Shown: positions 1 to 10,693 of the stretch, piece by piece
How the letters are laid out: each line of letters starts with the position of its first letter
Numbering within the stretch: position 1 is the stretch's first letter
NCBI GenBank assembly: GCA_948567375.1
Contig: OX419757.1
Coordinates: 19,096,001 to 19,160,000, forward strand
Length of the DNA stretch: 64,000 nt
Source: Lunularia cruciata
Taxonomy: Eukaryota > Streptophyta > Marchantiopsida > Lunulariales > Lunulariaceae
Direction of reading: 5' to 3'
Notes under the pieces: model-generated
What the model saw: the letters and a program-made list of their open reading frames with translations, nothing else
Told to the model about the DNA's origin: nothing
Databases searched by the model: none
Made by a program: the position numbers and the translations under genes

Positions 1-2
1 TT

Positions 3-110
3 TGTGCATTTGTCAACATTCATCATACTAATGGGGATGAATGTCTTGTAGCTATTGAGTTTGCCTACAATACTAAGTATGTACCAAAAGAAAATTATAT
101 TCCTTTTGCG
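3..110 (+). pseudogene. Ty3/gypsy integrase fragment, cut by window edge
   Basis: The frame starting at base 3 gives CAFVNIHHTNGDECLVAIEF followed by AYNT. This closely matches the integrase C-terminal part of element A near 40470-40540 (AFVNIHHTHWDECLVAGEF). It belongs to the same gypsy family as elements A and B, on the plus strand. The frame is open for about 45 codons and then homology fades into AT-rich sequence. The rest of the element would lie left of the window. Confidence 0.7.
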
Positions 111-1240
111 TCTACACAAGAGAATTACAATTTATACATAACTTGGAAAACAAACCATGTCATTACTTTTGTTTCTACTTAATTGGGACACTTCTCCATT
201 TTATCAGTTTATATTCTAGAGAAATAATTTGTACTTTGAATAAATATAAATTATATAGATAGTTATTTTTATGAGATAAATAAATTTAGATGAATCGTTT
301 TAGATTTGTACAAACCGTTTGTTTAAAACCTGATTTTCCTTAAGTTTGTTCTTGTAGCCATAGAATAAATATACGTTAGATAAATATTGATTTTATTCAT
401 GCTATAAATAGTGTGTATAGTTTTGTATATTTGATGGCTTTTTTTGTTTTTGTACATGGTGTTTGAAAGAACATTTGTGATTTGGTTTTATGATTATTTT
501 AACTCAAATAACTTCCTCTATTCTTAAAGTTGAATACACAAAACAAGTAACGTAAAATATTTTACTAATGTGTAAATGTTTATGTTTGTAGTTTTGTTCC
601 AAAATCTGTCTTCAAATTCAAACAGGAATAATATATTATGGAATTCATAAATATGATGTAAATTGTTTAAAATATCCTTCATTTATTTTGAAATTTAATA
701 TATAGATATAAAATTTTATTTTATTTTAATCAAAAATTTTAAAGGATTATATGTTTCAACTCACCTATTGGTTTTTCCTTTAAAATATTTAAGTGTCTTG
801 TTATATTTAGTACACATCTATTTTTTAAACAAATACAAAGAGAAGAGAAGAAGTAAGAATTTATAACTGTCCAAAATCTATACTTAACAAATATTATTTA
901 AAAAATGTAGTATGTGATTTTTTTATAATGATATATTAGTAAATTCATATAAGACAAATTCTTAGAGTGTATGTGCTCATTGTTGTATATAAATATATCT
1001 TAATATATTTTTAAATGTCAAGATATATCTTCCCATAATATAAAACATCTTATCATAATTGATGTTACATTGCTAATTTACTCTAATTAGAGAGTTATTG
1101 AAGACAAACAATTATATAGACATAAATATAATATTGAAGATTTTATAGGAACACCAAATGAAAATTGAAGCTGATAATTGAAAACTATTTGGACTTCTTA
1201 GGAAGATAGTTTTTGTAGTTTATTATTATTATTTTAAAAG
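111..1240. other. AT-rich intergenic DNA
   Basis: No coding potential was recognised. The sequence is very AT-rich. Its last 75 bases (about 1167-1240) resemble 4465-4540 on the far side of the MULE, so they are probably the local sequence into which that element inserted. Confidence 0.5.
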
Positions 1241-2140
1241 GAATTTTCATATACGTGAATGATTTTGAAAGATATCACAAACAAGGGCATGATTTGGAAG
1301 TCATTTCCAATAAGGGCATGATTTTGTGAAATAATAGCATATCTAGGCAAATTTGCACGTTGCATTTAACAATGATCTTAAACGTGTCAAATCCCTATCA
1401 TTCCACTCTTGTTATCCCTTCTTTCCTTACCATTCCTCCCTACCCCACACTTGAAAAGATACAACACTCTGTTCAGTAACAAAAAGGGATCATCAAAGTA
1501 CTTTTCTACTTTCAAATGCTCCGCTCGCTTGCACAATGTTAAGGACGTACTTCCCAAATTGGGATTCGTTGTTTTCAATTGGTTTTTTTTTTCACATTAA
1601 AGACATTCCCACAAGACCAACAAACTAGAATCACTCACCACAACTATATCAACCTTGGCATCCACATTGCCATCCCTATCTGGTGGAGCCATGTATGGTC
1701 TTCCAAGTGAATTGCGGACTGCCCTTCACCAATACTTCATGGAGCACAAGGTTCCTTATTGTTTCAAAGAAAACAAACCAAACTGAATCAACATGATCTG
1801 TCCAACAACCAAAAGAGTGGAGCAATGTCCTTTTCTGATCTTTATGTTAAAAAAAAGATATGCTTTTGCATGTTACAAAGGTCAAATCACATGGGAATGA
1901 GTGCTCTATGAGTATTGAGATATTAGCCATTCCACATGCTTTTTTGTCTGATTTTGCAACACCACTAATTCAGGACATTGCAATTGTCAAGCCATGTGAC
2001 ATGATCAAGCAAGCCCGCACAAAGCTTGGCATTGAGACCACCTACATCACTGCGTGGAGAAGCCAACAAGACAATAACAAATGGAGCATAATGGACGTTG
2101 AGCTTAGCTATAAAAAATTGCTAATCTGTTCAAGCAATTG
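1241..2140. repeat. Left long terminal inverted repeat of the MULE
   Basis: This is the inverted counterpart of 3420-4323. Matches include gacattgcaattgtcaagcc (left, near 1974) against its reverse complement near 3570, and the block aagcccgcacaaagcttggc near 2009. The inner 150 bases overlap the start of the transposase reading frame. Confidence 0.75.
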
Positions 2141-3345
2141 CAAGAAGCAAATCTTAGATCAATGTGTGAGGTTGAAAGAGAAGAGGTGTGGAACTTCAAA
2201 TGCACTTTTTTGTGCTTGGAAGCTTGGAAGTACGCAGTCACCTATGGCAACCAATATTTTCCATGGATGCTTGTTACTCAAAATCTTCATACAATGGAGT
2301 GTTCTTGGGATGTTGAGCTTGTGATGGTGAGTGGTCTATGGTGCCTATTGCCTTTTCTGTTGCTCCCAAAGAAAAAGAAACAAATTGGTTGTGGTTCTAT
2401 AGCCTCCTTTGTGTTTCCATTCCAACATTGAACTCCATGATTAAGACAATAATCTTTGATTGAGAAAAAGGGGTTATGCTTGGATTGGCTAGTGAATTTT
2501 GACTTGCACACCACGGATATTGTGTTTGGTATATTGAGAAGAATGTTAATGCTCAATTCAAGACCAAGCTAGATGGCAAGATTTGGGGAGCAGCAAAAGC
2601 TTTAACACATGAAAAGTATCACACGGTCATGGACAAAATCAAATTGATGAATCCTAATGCCCAAGCTTATTTGGAAGCAATACCAATTAGCACATGGACT
2701 CTGCATGTAGCACCAGCTCCATGGTTTTTCCATCACACATCAAACCTTGTTGAGTGTATGAAATCATGGATGGAAGCTGTACAAATTGAAGAACCTGTCC
2801 ACACCTTCAATTTATTCACTCGGAAGATTGGAACACATCAATTTGAAAAACATCAAAATTTTGAGTCACTCGTTTAAAATTTTCCAAGCGGTATTACAAA
2901 GCAAGTGTCTACACTTATCTAACATGAAGAAACTACCTTGTGTACTAAATTCAACACCATCTATTTGAAGTCCACAACAATGAGCAAGATCAATATCGCA
3001 TTGTCAACCTTGATTATCAAACCTGCACTTGTCTGGCTTTTCAACAAGATGGGATTCCATATGTGCATGCTTGTGTGGCCATTCTTTGTCACCAAAAGCA
3101 ACTACTGGCCTATGTACATGCAGCCTACTAGAAGCAAACATTCATCCAAATGTACCAAGAAGTTGCAATCTTGATTGATGTTGAGTAGTGTCAGCCAGAT
3201 GGAGTGACATATCCACCTTTAGAGACTCGTCAGACATGACATCTACGGAAAATGTTGCATCCACTCACAAAGCCAAATTGACATTAACAGCCAAGTTACA
3301 TGTTCAAAATGTGGTCAAAAGGGTCATAATATCCAAACATGCAAT
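1989..3345 (+). pseudogene. MULE (MuDR-type) transposase, inactivated
   Basis: The protein would cut and rejoin DNA at the element's TIRs in the nucleus. Family landmarks appear in order across shifting frames. A DNA-binding region (about 1989-2160) reads KPCDMIKQARTKLGIE then AWR. The DDE core (about 2251-2440) reads PIFSMDACY, where the D is the first catalytic residue, then SYNGVFLG and MVPIAFSVAP. The second Asp region near 2455 reads FD-stop-EKG, followed by GYCVWYIEKNVNAQF. The segment NLVECMKSW (near 2740) carries the likely catalytic Glu. A SWIM zinc finger, CTCLAF then GIPYVHAC, lies near 3025-3095. A CCHC knuckle, CSKCGQKGHNIQTC, lies near 3300-3342. Several in-frame stops and at least one frameshift make it non-functional. 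No intact start is visible. Confidence 0.8.
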
Positions 3346-3419
3346 TGCTACTCCCAATTGAAAATGCAATGGAATATTTGCATTGCGTGTTTCCCAATTT
3401 TTCTTCTCTTGGTTTGTCA

Positions 3420-4323
3420 ATTGCAATTGTTGTTAATGTCTATATATTTGATAGTTGAGCTCAACATCCATTATGCTCCAATTTTTTACTATCCTATTGG
3501 CTTCTCTAGGAATGATGCAGGTGGTTTCAATGCCAAGCTTTGTGCGGGCTTGGTTCATTATGTTGCATGGCTTGACAATTGCAATGTCCTAAATTAGTGG
3601 TGTTGCAAAATCACACAAAAAAGTGCATAAAATGGCCAATATCTCAATACGGGTAGATCACTAATTCCCATGTGCTTCCACCTTTGTGACGTGTAGAAGC
3701 CTATCCTTTTGTTTGAACATAGAGATGACATAAGGACATTGCTCCCCTCTTTTGGTTGTTGGGTAGATCATGTTGATTCAGTTTGATTTGTTTTCTTTGA
3801 AGCAATAAGGAACCTTGTGCTCCATGGAGTACTAGTGAAAGGCAATACGCACTTCACTTGGGAGACCATACGTGGCTCCAACAAATAGTGATTGCAATGT
3901 GGATGCCGAGGTTGACATAGTTGTGGTGAGTGATTCTAGTTTGTTGGTCTTGTGGGAATGTTGTTAATGTGAAAACAAACAACGGATTGAAAACAATAAA
4001 TCCCAAGTTAGGAAGTATATCCTTAACGTTGGGCAAGAAAAAAAAGCATTTGAAAGTAGAAAGGTACTTTGGTGATCCCTTTTTGTTATTGAACCAGGTG
4101 TTGTATCTTTTTAAGTGTAAGGTAGGGAGGAATGGTAAGGAAGGAAGGGATAACAAGAGTGGAATTATAGGGATTTGACGTGTCTAAGATCATTGTTAAA
4201 TGCAATGTGAAAATTTGCATTGATTTGTTATAATTTCACAAAATCATACCCCATTGGAAATTACTTCCAAATCATGCACTTATCTGTAATATCTTTCAAA
4301 ATCATGCACTTATAAGAAAATTC
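3420..4323. repeat. Right long terminal inverted repeat of the MULE
   Basis: This is the inverted counterpart of 1241-2140. Read on the minus strand, its inner part (about 3430-3590) encodes a diverged second copy of the transposase N-terminus, including ARTKLGIETT. The inverted arm has therefore duplicated part of the element's own gene. Confidence 0.7.
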
Positions 4324-5256
4324 TAGTAATTTTTGTGCTAGTTTTGGATTTTCTAAGAATATACATTGATGAGATGGAGAAGAATGAGAATACTTCATTT
4401 CTAAAATTACTATAACTTAATTTATATTAGTTAAATATTTGAATTGAATGTTTTTTGAAAATAGAAGCCAACAATTGGAAACTATTTTGGATTTCTTAGG
4501 AAGATATTTTTTGTTATTTATTATCATTACTTTTCATGATAGTCTTGGATTTTCTAAAAATATACATAGATGAGATGAGAAGAATGAGAATACTTCCACT
4601 CCAAAATTACTATAACTTAATTTAGTTTAGCTTTAGTTTTAAATCTCTATAGGCAAGGAAGTGTAATTCTACTAGCTATAATGATGGTAATGGTGGTATT
4701 AAAGTTTTATTTATTTAAAGCATTCACTTGATTATGAAAATTTTAAGGAAAATTTTAATAATTTTTGAAGGAAAACCAAAATTTCCCTCAATTATAATTA
4801 TCTTGAAAAAAAATGTAGGTAGAAGCTTTAACGGGTAATCTAAAAATGTTGAAAATCAAAGAAGATGACACAGTAAAAATATTTCACTTGTTATTCAATT
4901 AACCCAATCAATATTTCACTTCTTTCTTTATGAGATCTTACCTTGTCTATTCAATTTTGTTGCAAATTTATATGATTCCACATATCTAGTGAATTTTAAA
5001 ATTTCTTGTCCATACACTCAAAAAAACTCCTCCTATATTTGGCCCAATAAGTGGTCACTTAAGTAGGCGTCATGCTTTTCGTACTTTATTCCATCTACTT
5101 CATTCAAATACTCTTATTCATCTTGATAATTGAATAGTGCAGTACAGTGAAGTAAATAATAATTTCCTTTTAATTTTATCCAGTTTCATTTTGCAAAGAA
5201 TTTTGTAAGAAAGATAAGCCAAGAAAGACAGGCGATTTTCAAGAACTATTAGAATC
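4324..5256. repeat. AT-rich DNA with a local direct repeat
   Basis: About 4330-4440 and 4540-4650 are direct copies sharing ttggattttctaa, gatgagatg, agaagaatgagaatacttc and aaattactataacttaattta. The second copy continues leftward into sequence matching the left flank of the MULE (1167-1240), so it acts as a nearby empty-site paralogue. No genes were seen. Confidence 0.6.
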
Positions 5257-5258
5257 TA

Positions 5259-5653
5259 GGGAAATTTATATAAATGCCCTTGACCAGTTGAAAAATTACA
5301 AAAATACCCCTCACAAATGTTTAATTGCAAAAATACCCTTGGTTGGTCGGGGTGGTGGTGCGGCTGGAGAGGATTGTCGGTTTCGAAAAGAAAGAAAATA
5401 ACGTTTTGAGTCCCATTCTCAACTTCAAACTATCTTCTCAAATCTAGTCTCCAGTCGAAGCTCCCATGAACTCCATATCGTCGACCCTACGGTCTCGTAA
5501 GTCAACAGTACACAATTGTTTGCTAAATCCTCTCCAGCTGGACCACCCGCAGAACCGCCGAACCCTCCACCGACAAAAGGGTTGCAATTGAAATGTTATT
5601 AAAGGTAATTTTGTAATATACCAACTTCATAAGGGCATTTGTATAAATTTCCC
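5259..5653. mobile_element. MITE-like non-autonomous DNA transposon
   Basis: Inverted termini read GGGAAATTTATATAAATGCC on the left and GGGAAATTTATACAAATGCC on the right when reversed. The similarity weakens after about 50 bp. Dinucleotide TA flanks both ends (5257-5258 and 5654-5655) and may be a target duplication. No longer direct repeat is evident. The centre is more GC-rich than its surroundings and has no open frame. The superfamily is uncertain: a TA duplication suggests mariner-like, but the terminal sequence is not the usual Stowaway end. Confidence 0.65.
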
Positions 5654-5659
5654 TAAAGT

Positions 5660-7079
5660 TTATACTCTGTGATGGAGGGGGGATAAGGAAAGGTTAATCC
5701 ATGGTGACAGTAATTTCCGTAGAATTAAAAAAGTTAAAATATTGCACATTAACACTCATATTTAATTCAAGATAAAGGAGGGAAAGATTTCACAAAGAAA
5801 TAAAATCAAGGGAAGGAAGAGAAAACGAATACCCATAGAACATAGTTAAGAAATTTGTAACTTCTTGAAAGTGAATTTTAAATTAATCGTAGATGCCCTC
5901 TTTAATTTTATCCCGTGAAGCTTGTAACATCTCCAGTAAAGGTGTGTTTGCAGAATCTATTATATTAATGTTCCTTTGTCGGTGAAGCTAAACATTCTGG
6001 CCCGTAAATACAAAGTAAAATGGCCCATATATAATATCTTCCCACTCAAATTTATAGGACGACCATTTAACTATTCATGGCGAGGCTTCCACATATCTAA
6101 CCTCTCTACCCGAAATATAGAGCATTGAAACACTCCCGTGGAGATACTTTCATATACACTTGCGGTGTTACCCACTCCCCAATCATTCAGCCGTGGCGGA
6201 CGGGAATACAGGACCGGTAAACCTCAGCGGCGCAGGTTCTACAGAGAGTTGAAAGCGGGCTTGAACGGTTGGAAGGCAGGATTCCTCCGAATATGCGGAC
6301 CGACTGTGCGGGTACGGCGTGCACTGCCGCAAAGGTGTCCCCATCCATGGGAACTTGTAAGTTACCAGTCCCTCTAACAATGTGCCGGTATGTTCAGGTA
6401 ATATCCTCGAATATTCTACTTTGTACTCTGCATGGCCAACTGCAGAGTCTAGGTACACCGTCCCCCGTGCCGGTGTTTCTTCCTTCGACCGGTTGAGATT
6501 GCTGTGTACGCCGGTTGGTTGCCCCCGAATTAGAATGCGAAAGCTGCAGAAGTAGAGCGACGGTGATGGTCCACGCGCAGAACCTGGAGGCCATTTGATG
6601 CTCCGGATCTCCCTCCTCCTGGCACTGCAGCTGAGGAGTTTTTTTGATACAATGAGAAGTAGGCAAAGGGGAGGGATGAGGATGCTGAAATTGGCGGTTT
6701 GGATTTCTTGAAACTGGAAGGAAGGGACTCCCGGTCCCAAGATTTCTTGGGAGGGGAGAGGAAGAGTGACAGTAGAATCTTCTTGTCCTTTCAGACTGTG
6801 ATTGTCCCCGGGGAGTTCATGTACACGAAGAATGTTGAGATTTTCTGCAGCTGTTGTTGGTGTTCAGATGTGGGAACAAGACTGTTGCTGCAGGGATCTC
6901 CGAGAGCTCTGTTCGAGGTCTCGTCTTGAGCAGCTCAACGGGACTTCTTGAGCTCAGCAGGAATGCTGCCACCTGCATTGTTGTTGTTGCTTGATTTTTG
7001 ACAGCAGCAAGTAAGCAATCTATTGGGAAGGGGAAAAGGGGGAGGAGCTGGAAGTGATTCCGTGGATTTCCTGCTAGAG
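5660..7079 (+). promoter_or_regulatory. Upstream and probable 5' leader region of FA2H
   Basis: Composition changes at about 6100 from AT-rich to balanced. That balanced stretch runs to the FA2H start codon. No recognisable protein is encoded here despite several open frames. It most likely holds the promoter and untranslated first part of the FA2H transcript. No TATA box or splice sites could be assigned with confidence. Confidence 0.4.
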
Positions 7080-10000
7080 ATGAGCATAATGACGGCAGAA
7101 AGATTTGACGATGGAGAGGAGGATTCTAGACCTAGCAGTCCGGACTCTGTTTTAGATCCGCAGCTGGAAGGATCTGAGGAGATGAACTTTCGTCGAAGTA
7201 AAGTGTGCAAGGATGTGACAAGGAGCAAGGACTCGGGTGTCAAGTTTTTGAGTATTGAAGAAGTGAAGAAACACAGAACTGCGGAGGATGCATGGATCGT
7301 TGTCGACGGGGAGGTGTACGATATTACCGATTTTCTCGAGAATCATCCAGGAGGTTCAGAAGTGAGTACACTCACTCACCTGCTGGAGCGAAGCAATGAA
7401 GATTGAGATTAGTTCTAGCCGTCAAATGGAGTTGTTAACCAGGTGGAATGCCTGTGCATTTTGCGCATTTCATACTTTCTTTTGGTTTGGATGATATCTG
7501 TCACCGTCTGCAGCTAATATTTCCTGATACAAGTTTGGAAGTTCTGATTGCTCTGAAGAACAATTCTGTCTATTTGTGGAGATCTAGAATGTAGAAACTT
7601 GAGTGGGAATGTCTTTTTGAGGCCGTTTCGCATTCCCATTTACGTTCCGACGGAACTCCTATTCAGCCAGACTTTAGCTATCTATGACATGGTTGACCAT
7701 TGATGCCTGGTCTTGAAGTATCTCACATTGGAGAGTGCCTATTTTTTGATACTTCCCCAGTTCTCTAATTGATATACGATAAGGTAAGGTGCTTTCTTGA
7801 AGATATGTCACGAGCATAACTCCTTCGTTGAATTAGTGCTATTTCATAGAAGAAGCCAGAGAATTCGATCGATATGACTGCGGCAGCCGTCATCTTTTCT
7901 AGCAAGGGTATCTCTATTCTAGAAATGTGGTGATGGTAAAGGGTCATTTGTATTCGTTTCTGCAACTGTATGCTGTGCGCGGAGTCGGCACATCTGTCAG
8001 TGGGACTCCGAAGACCAGTCGCATTGTGCGTCATGTGAATCGTCCTCTTCCTGACAACACCGGCTATTAACGGGGGCATGGTCTTTCTGCTTCAGCTGAT
8101 CCTCAAGCACCTGGAGGATAAGGACGTCTATGATATCATGCGAGGTCTCGATAAGACGTCTGATCACGCTCACAGTAAAGCAGCTTTCGAAATATTGCAG
8201 CAGTTTCATGTGGGAAGATTGCCAAGGTAGTGACCATGCTACACAACTCCCGTTTTCCGTAGATCGTTTGCAATTTCGTCTCATCTGCATAAGCTATAAG
8301 CCGTATTTATCTGAATGACGCTAAATTGAGTTACTGTTTCTCGTCATCGAATAAAGCATAGTCAAGATGAGCTTGAGTTTTTTCTAAGATCTGACGTTCC
8401 TCTACTATCGCGGTTGGTGGTGTCACATTCCTTGCAGTAAGCTTGCGAAACCAGTCCTAGCCAGTAAGACCACGTACAAAAGTTCCAATGGTTTTGTTCT
8501 GGATCTTCAAAAGCCACTCGTAATGCAGGTATGAAAGTTGCATACTGGGAGGCTTGTCTTAATGACTGAAAATCTCATTTGAAATTTCGTAACGATCTCA
8601 GGTTCTGGTTGGTGGTTGCTTAGTGTGTATCCTAGGACCATGTAATTGAACCTTGATTTAAAACACTTTGCCGACTTTTCAGTTTCTTTTATCCGCATTT
8701 AGAATCAAAGAACATAAAGATTCCACTGCTCTCTATTATTCCCACTGTTAACCTTCTGGTTAATGTGTAGGTCGGACATCTTGGCGAAGACTACCATGAC
8801 TGGGTCCATCAGGCAATTGTTACTAAGGAGACTCCTTTCTTCTTCGGAAATAAATATCTGGAAGTAAGTTTCGAGATCGAAACCCAACTAGTGCTGTCAC
8901 CGCACGGATTAGTTACCAAAGCCATAGTGAGAGACTCTTCTGTTCCGAGGTTGAGCAAGAGCTGACCATCTTTTGGAGCAGCCGGCAAATAGAGAAACCC
9001 TACATACACTTCTGTTCGCGCAAGCGCTTCAACTAGAGTTTTTTGTCGAAGTCTGTAACGACTTGTTTTGTGATTGCAGTTAAACACTCGGACTGTGTGG
9101 TGGGTCGTACCGTTGATTTGGCTTCCCGTCGTCTGTTGGCTCCAAGTTCTAGCCTTCCAAAGGGGTTTACCACTTTACAGCTTGATTCCAAATATGGCAA
9201 TGGGAATTCTTATGTGGTCATTCATAGAGTACTCACTACACCGACATCTCTTTCATGTGAAGACGACAAGCTACTGGTAAGATACGCACTCTAAGAGTCA
9301 CCTTACACCTAAAGTCCATATGGAATTAATACTTGAAATGAGCAGAAAGAGTCGGCTTTCCTCTTTCTTACGAGGATTTAAGTGACCCGACTTTCCTATC
9401 TAGGCGCCTGATGGGATGCTAACATTTTGACACCGTTGCCCATAGCCTTTCGGGGCCTGTCCCTTTCAAGCTCGTGATCATGAGAGTCCCCTTTTACACA
9501 TGGTGTATGGTAATCTGCTTTGTGTTTACTGCATCTCTGCCTGATCATCTGGCCCGCTCGTCCTGCTTGAATTGCCCGGTTTTGGGCATAGTCATTCATC
9601 ATCACTTGCTTGAATTCCTAGTATGGACTCACTGTCCTTCTTGACGAGTAAATATGCATGATAACGTAGTGGTTGAAATATACATGTCACCTCCTTTTCT
9701 TATTCTTGCATTATGGTTGAGCGTATTGCAACATAATCCTTTGGAAATTGGATCTGGTTCTTGAACGATCCTGAATAACCATTTCAACGTATTCGTGGAA
9801 CAGGGCAAATACTGGACATTATCTTCTGCATGGGTGTCATCATAAATATCCTTTGGATGGCTTGCGGCTTGTTTTCCCTCCAGCTGGGACCGCCATATTC
9901 TGTGTTTTGGTGAGTAACTCTACAGGCGCGCTGCTGACATCCTCATCCGAGATGTTACTCTCCGATAGTGTCGGTTACCATAAAATGGCTGTACTAAGGA

Positions 10001-10693
10001 TCTGGTTAAAGCGGACTTGAGCTCTTGCTGCTGTTGAGCACTAGACGTTTTGTTTCTTGTCATGTATGTTGAACTTTTACGACCAGTTTTGACTTTCGCG
10101 GCTGTATATGAGGGCGTTGACAGGTTATGTATCTCAAGACCCATTTTCTTTGCACAAAAATTCGATGGTTTCGTTCTATCCTCGCATTGTCATCTTTACA
10201 GCTGGCGAAAGCTTCAGTGTCAAGATTTTATCAAGCAGAAAATGCAAAAGTTCCAATATGTTTTTCTTGCTTCCCCTAACATTGGAATATGAACAGTTTT
10301 GGTACATCCTCAAAGTGGTCTTACCACCAGCTGTTGGGCCAGCTGCTTTTGGGGGAGGCTTACTTGGCTATGTAATGTATGATCTCACGCATTACTTTCT
10401 TCATCATGGAGTTCCTTTCGACGGTGTAAGCCGAAAGCTGAAGGTAAGCTACATTTTCTTTCTGGACGATTCTAGCCGGTAGTTCGTCGCACGAGCAGTT
10501 TCATGGTTCTTGTGCTTTATAAGGGTTGGGTCCAGATTGTGTGAACAGTCGCCAGTAAGCTTGAATACTGATGACCGGCCTAATGCAGAGATACCATTTG
10601 AACCATCACTTCAAGGAGCAAACAACCGGTTTCGGAATTACCTCCAGTTTGTGGGACTGGGTTTTCAACACACTTCCTCCTGCCAAGGCTTAG
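7080..10693 (+). CDS. FA2H: Fatty acid 2-hydroxylase with fused N-terminal cytochrome b5 domain
   Basis: An ER membrane di-iron enzyme of this family adds a 2-hydroxyl group to the acyl chain of ceramides, using electrons from cytochrome b5. Eight exons join in frame to 383 residues: 7080-7361, 8096-8226, 8438-8528, 8771-8863, 9080-9276, 9804-9909, 10297-10443 and 10589-10693 (TAG). All introns have GT and AG ends. Residues of about 50-140 form the cytochrome b5 domain, with heme ligand motif HPGGSE and a second ligand near DHAHSKAAF. The hydroxylase part begins near VGHLGEDYHDWV. It carries the His boxes HRHLFH, HYLLHGCHHK, HYFLHHG and YHLNHH expected for the di-iron site, with hydrophobic segments around them. 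The ATG at 7080 (MSIMTAERF) is the first in the frame; the second, three codons later, is also possible. Angiosperm FAH proteins lack the b5 domain. Confidence 0.93.

Larger units (their letters stand above)
1241..4323 (+). mobile_element. Degenerate Mutator-like element (MULE) with very long TIRs
   Basis: The outer ends are inverted copies: GAATTTTCATATACGTGAAT on the left against GAATTTTCTTATAAGTGCAT read inward from the right. Similarity continues for roughly 0.9 kb on each side (about 1241-2140 and 3420-4323), leaving only about 1.3 kb of unique centre. The centre encodes a broken MULE transposase. Flanks resemble a degraded 9-10 bp target duplication (attatttta versus agtaatttt), as expected for MULEs, but it is not perfect. 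The element is old: both arms and the gene carry many differences and stops. Confidence 0.8.

Noticed and set aside
6183-6740. 185-codon minus-strand open frame upstream of FA2H
   Set aside because: Low-complexity, no family features, and it overlaps other open frames in a GC-balanced leader region; likely chance.
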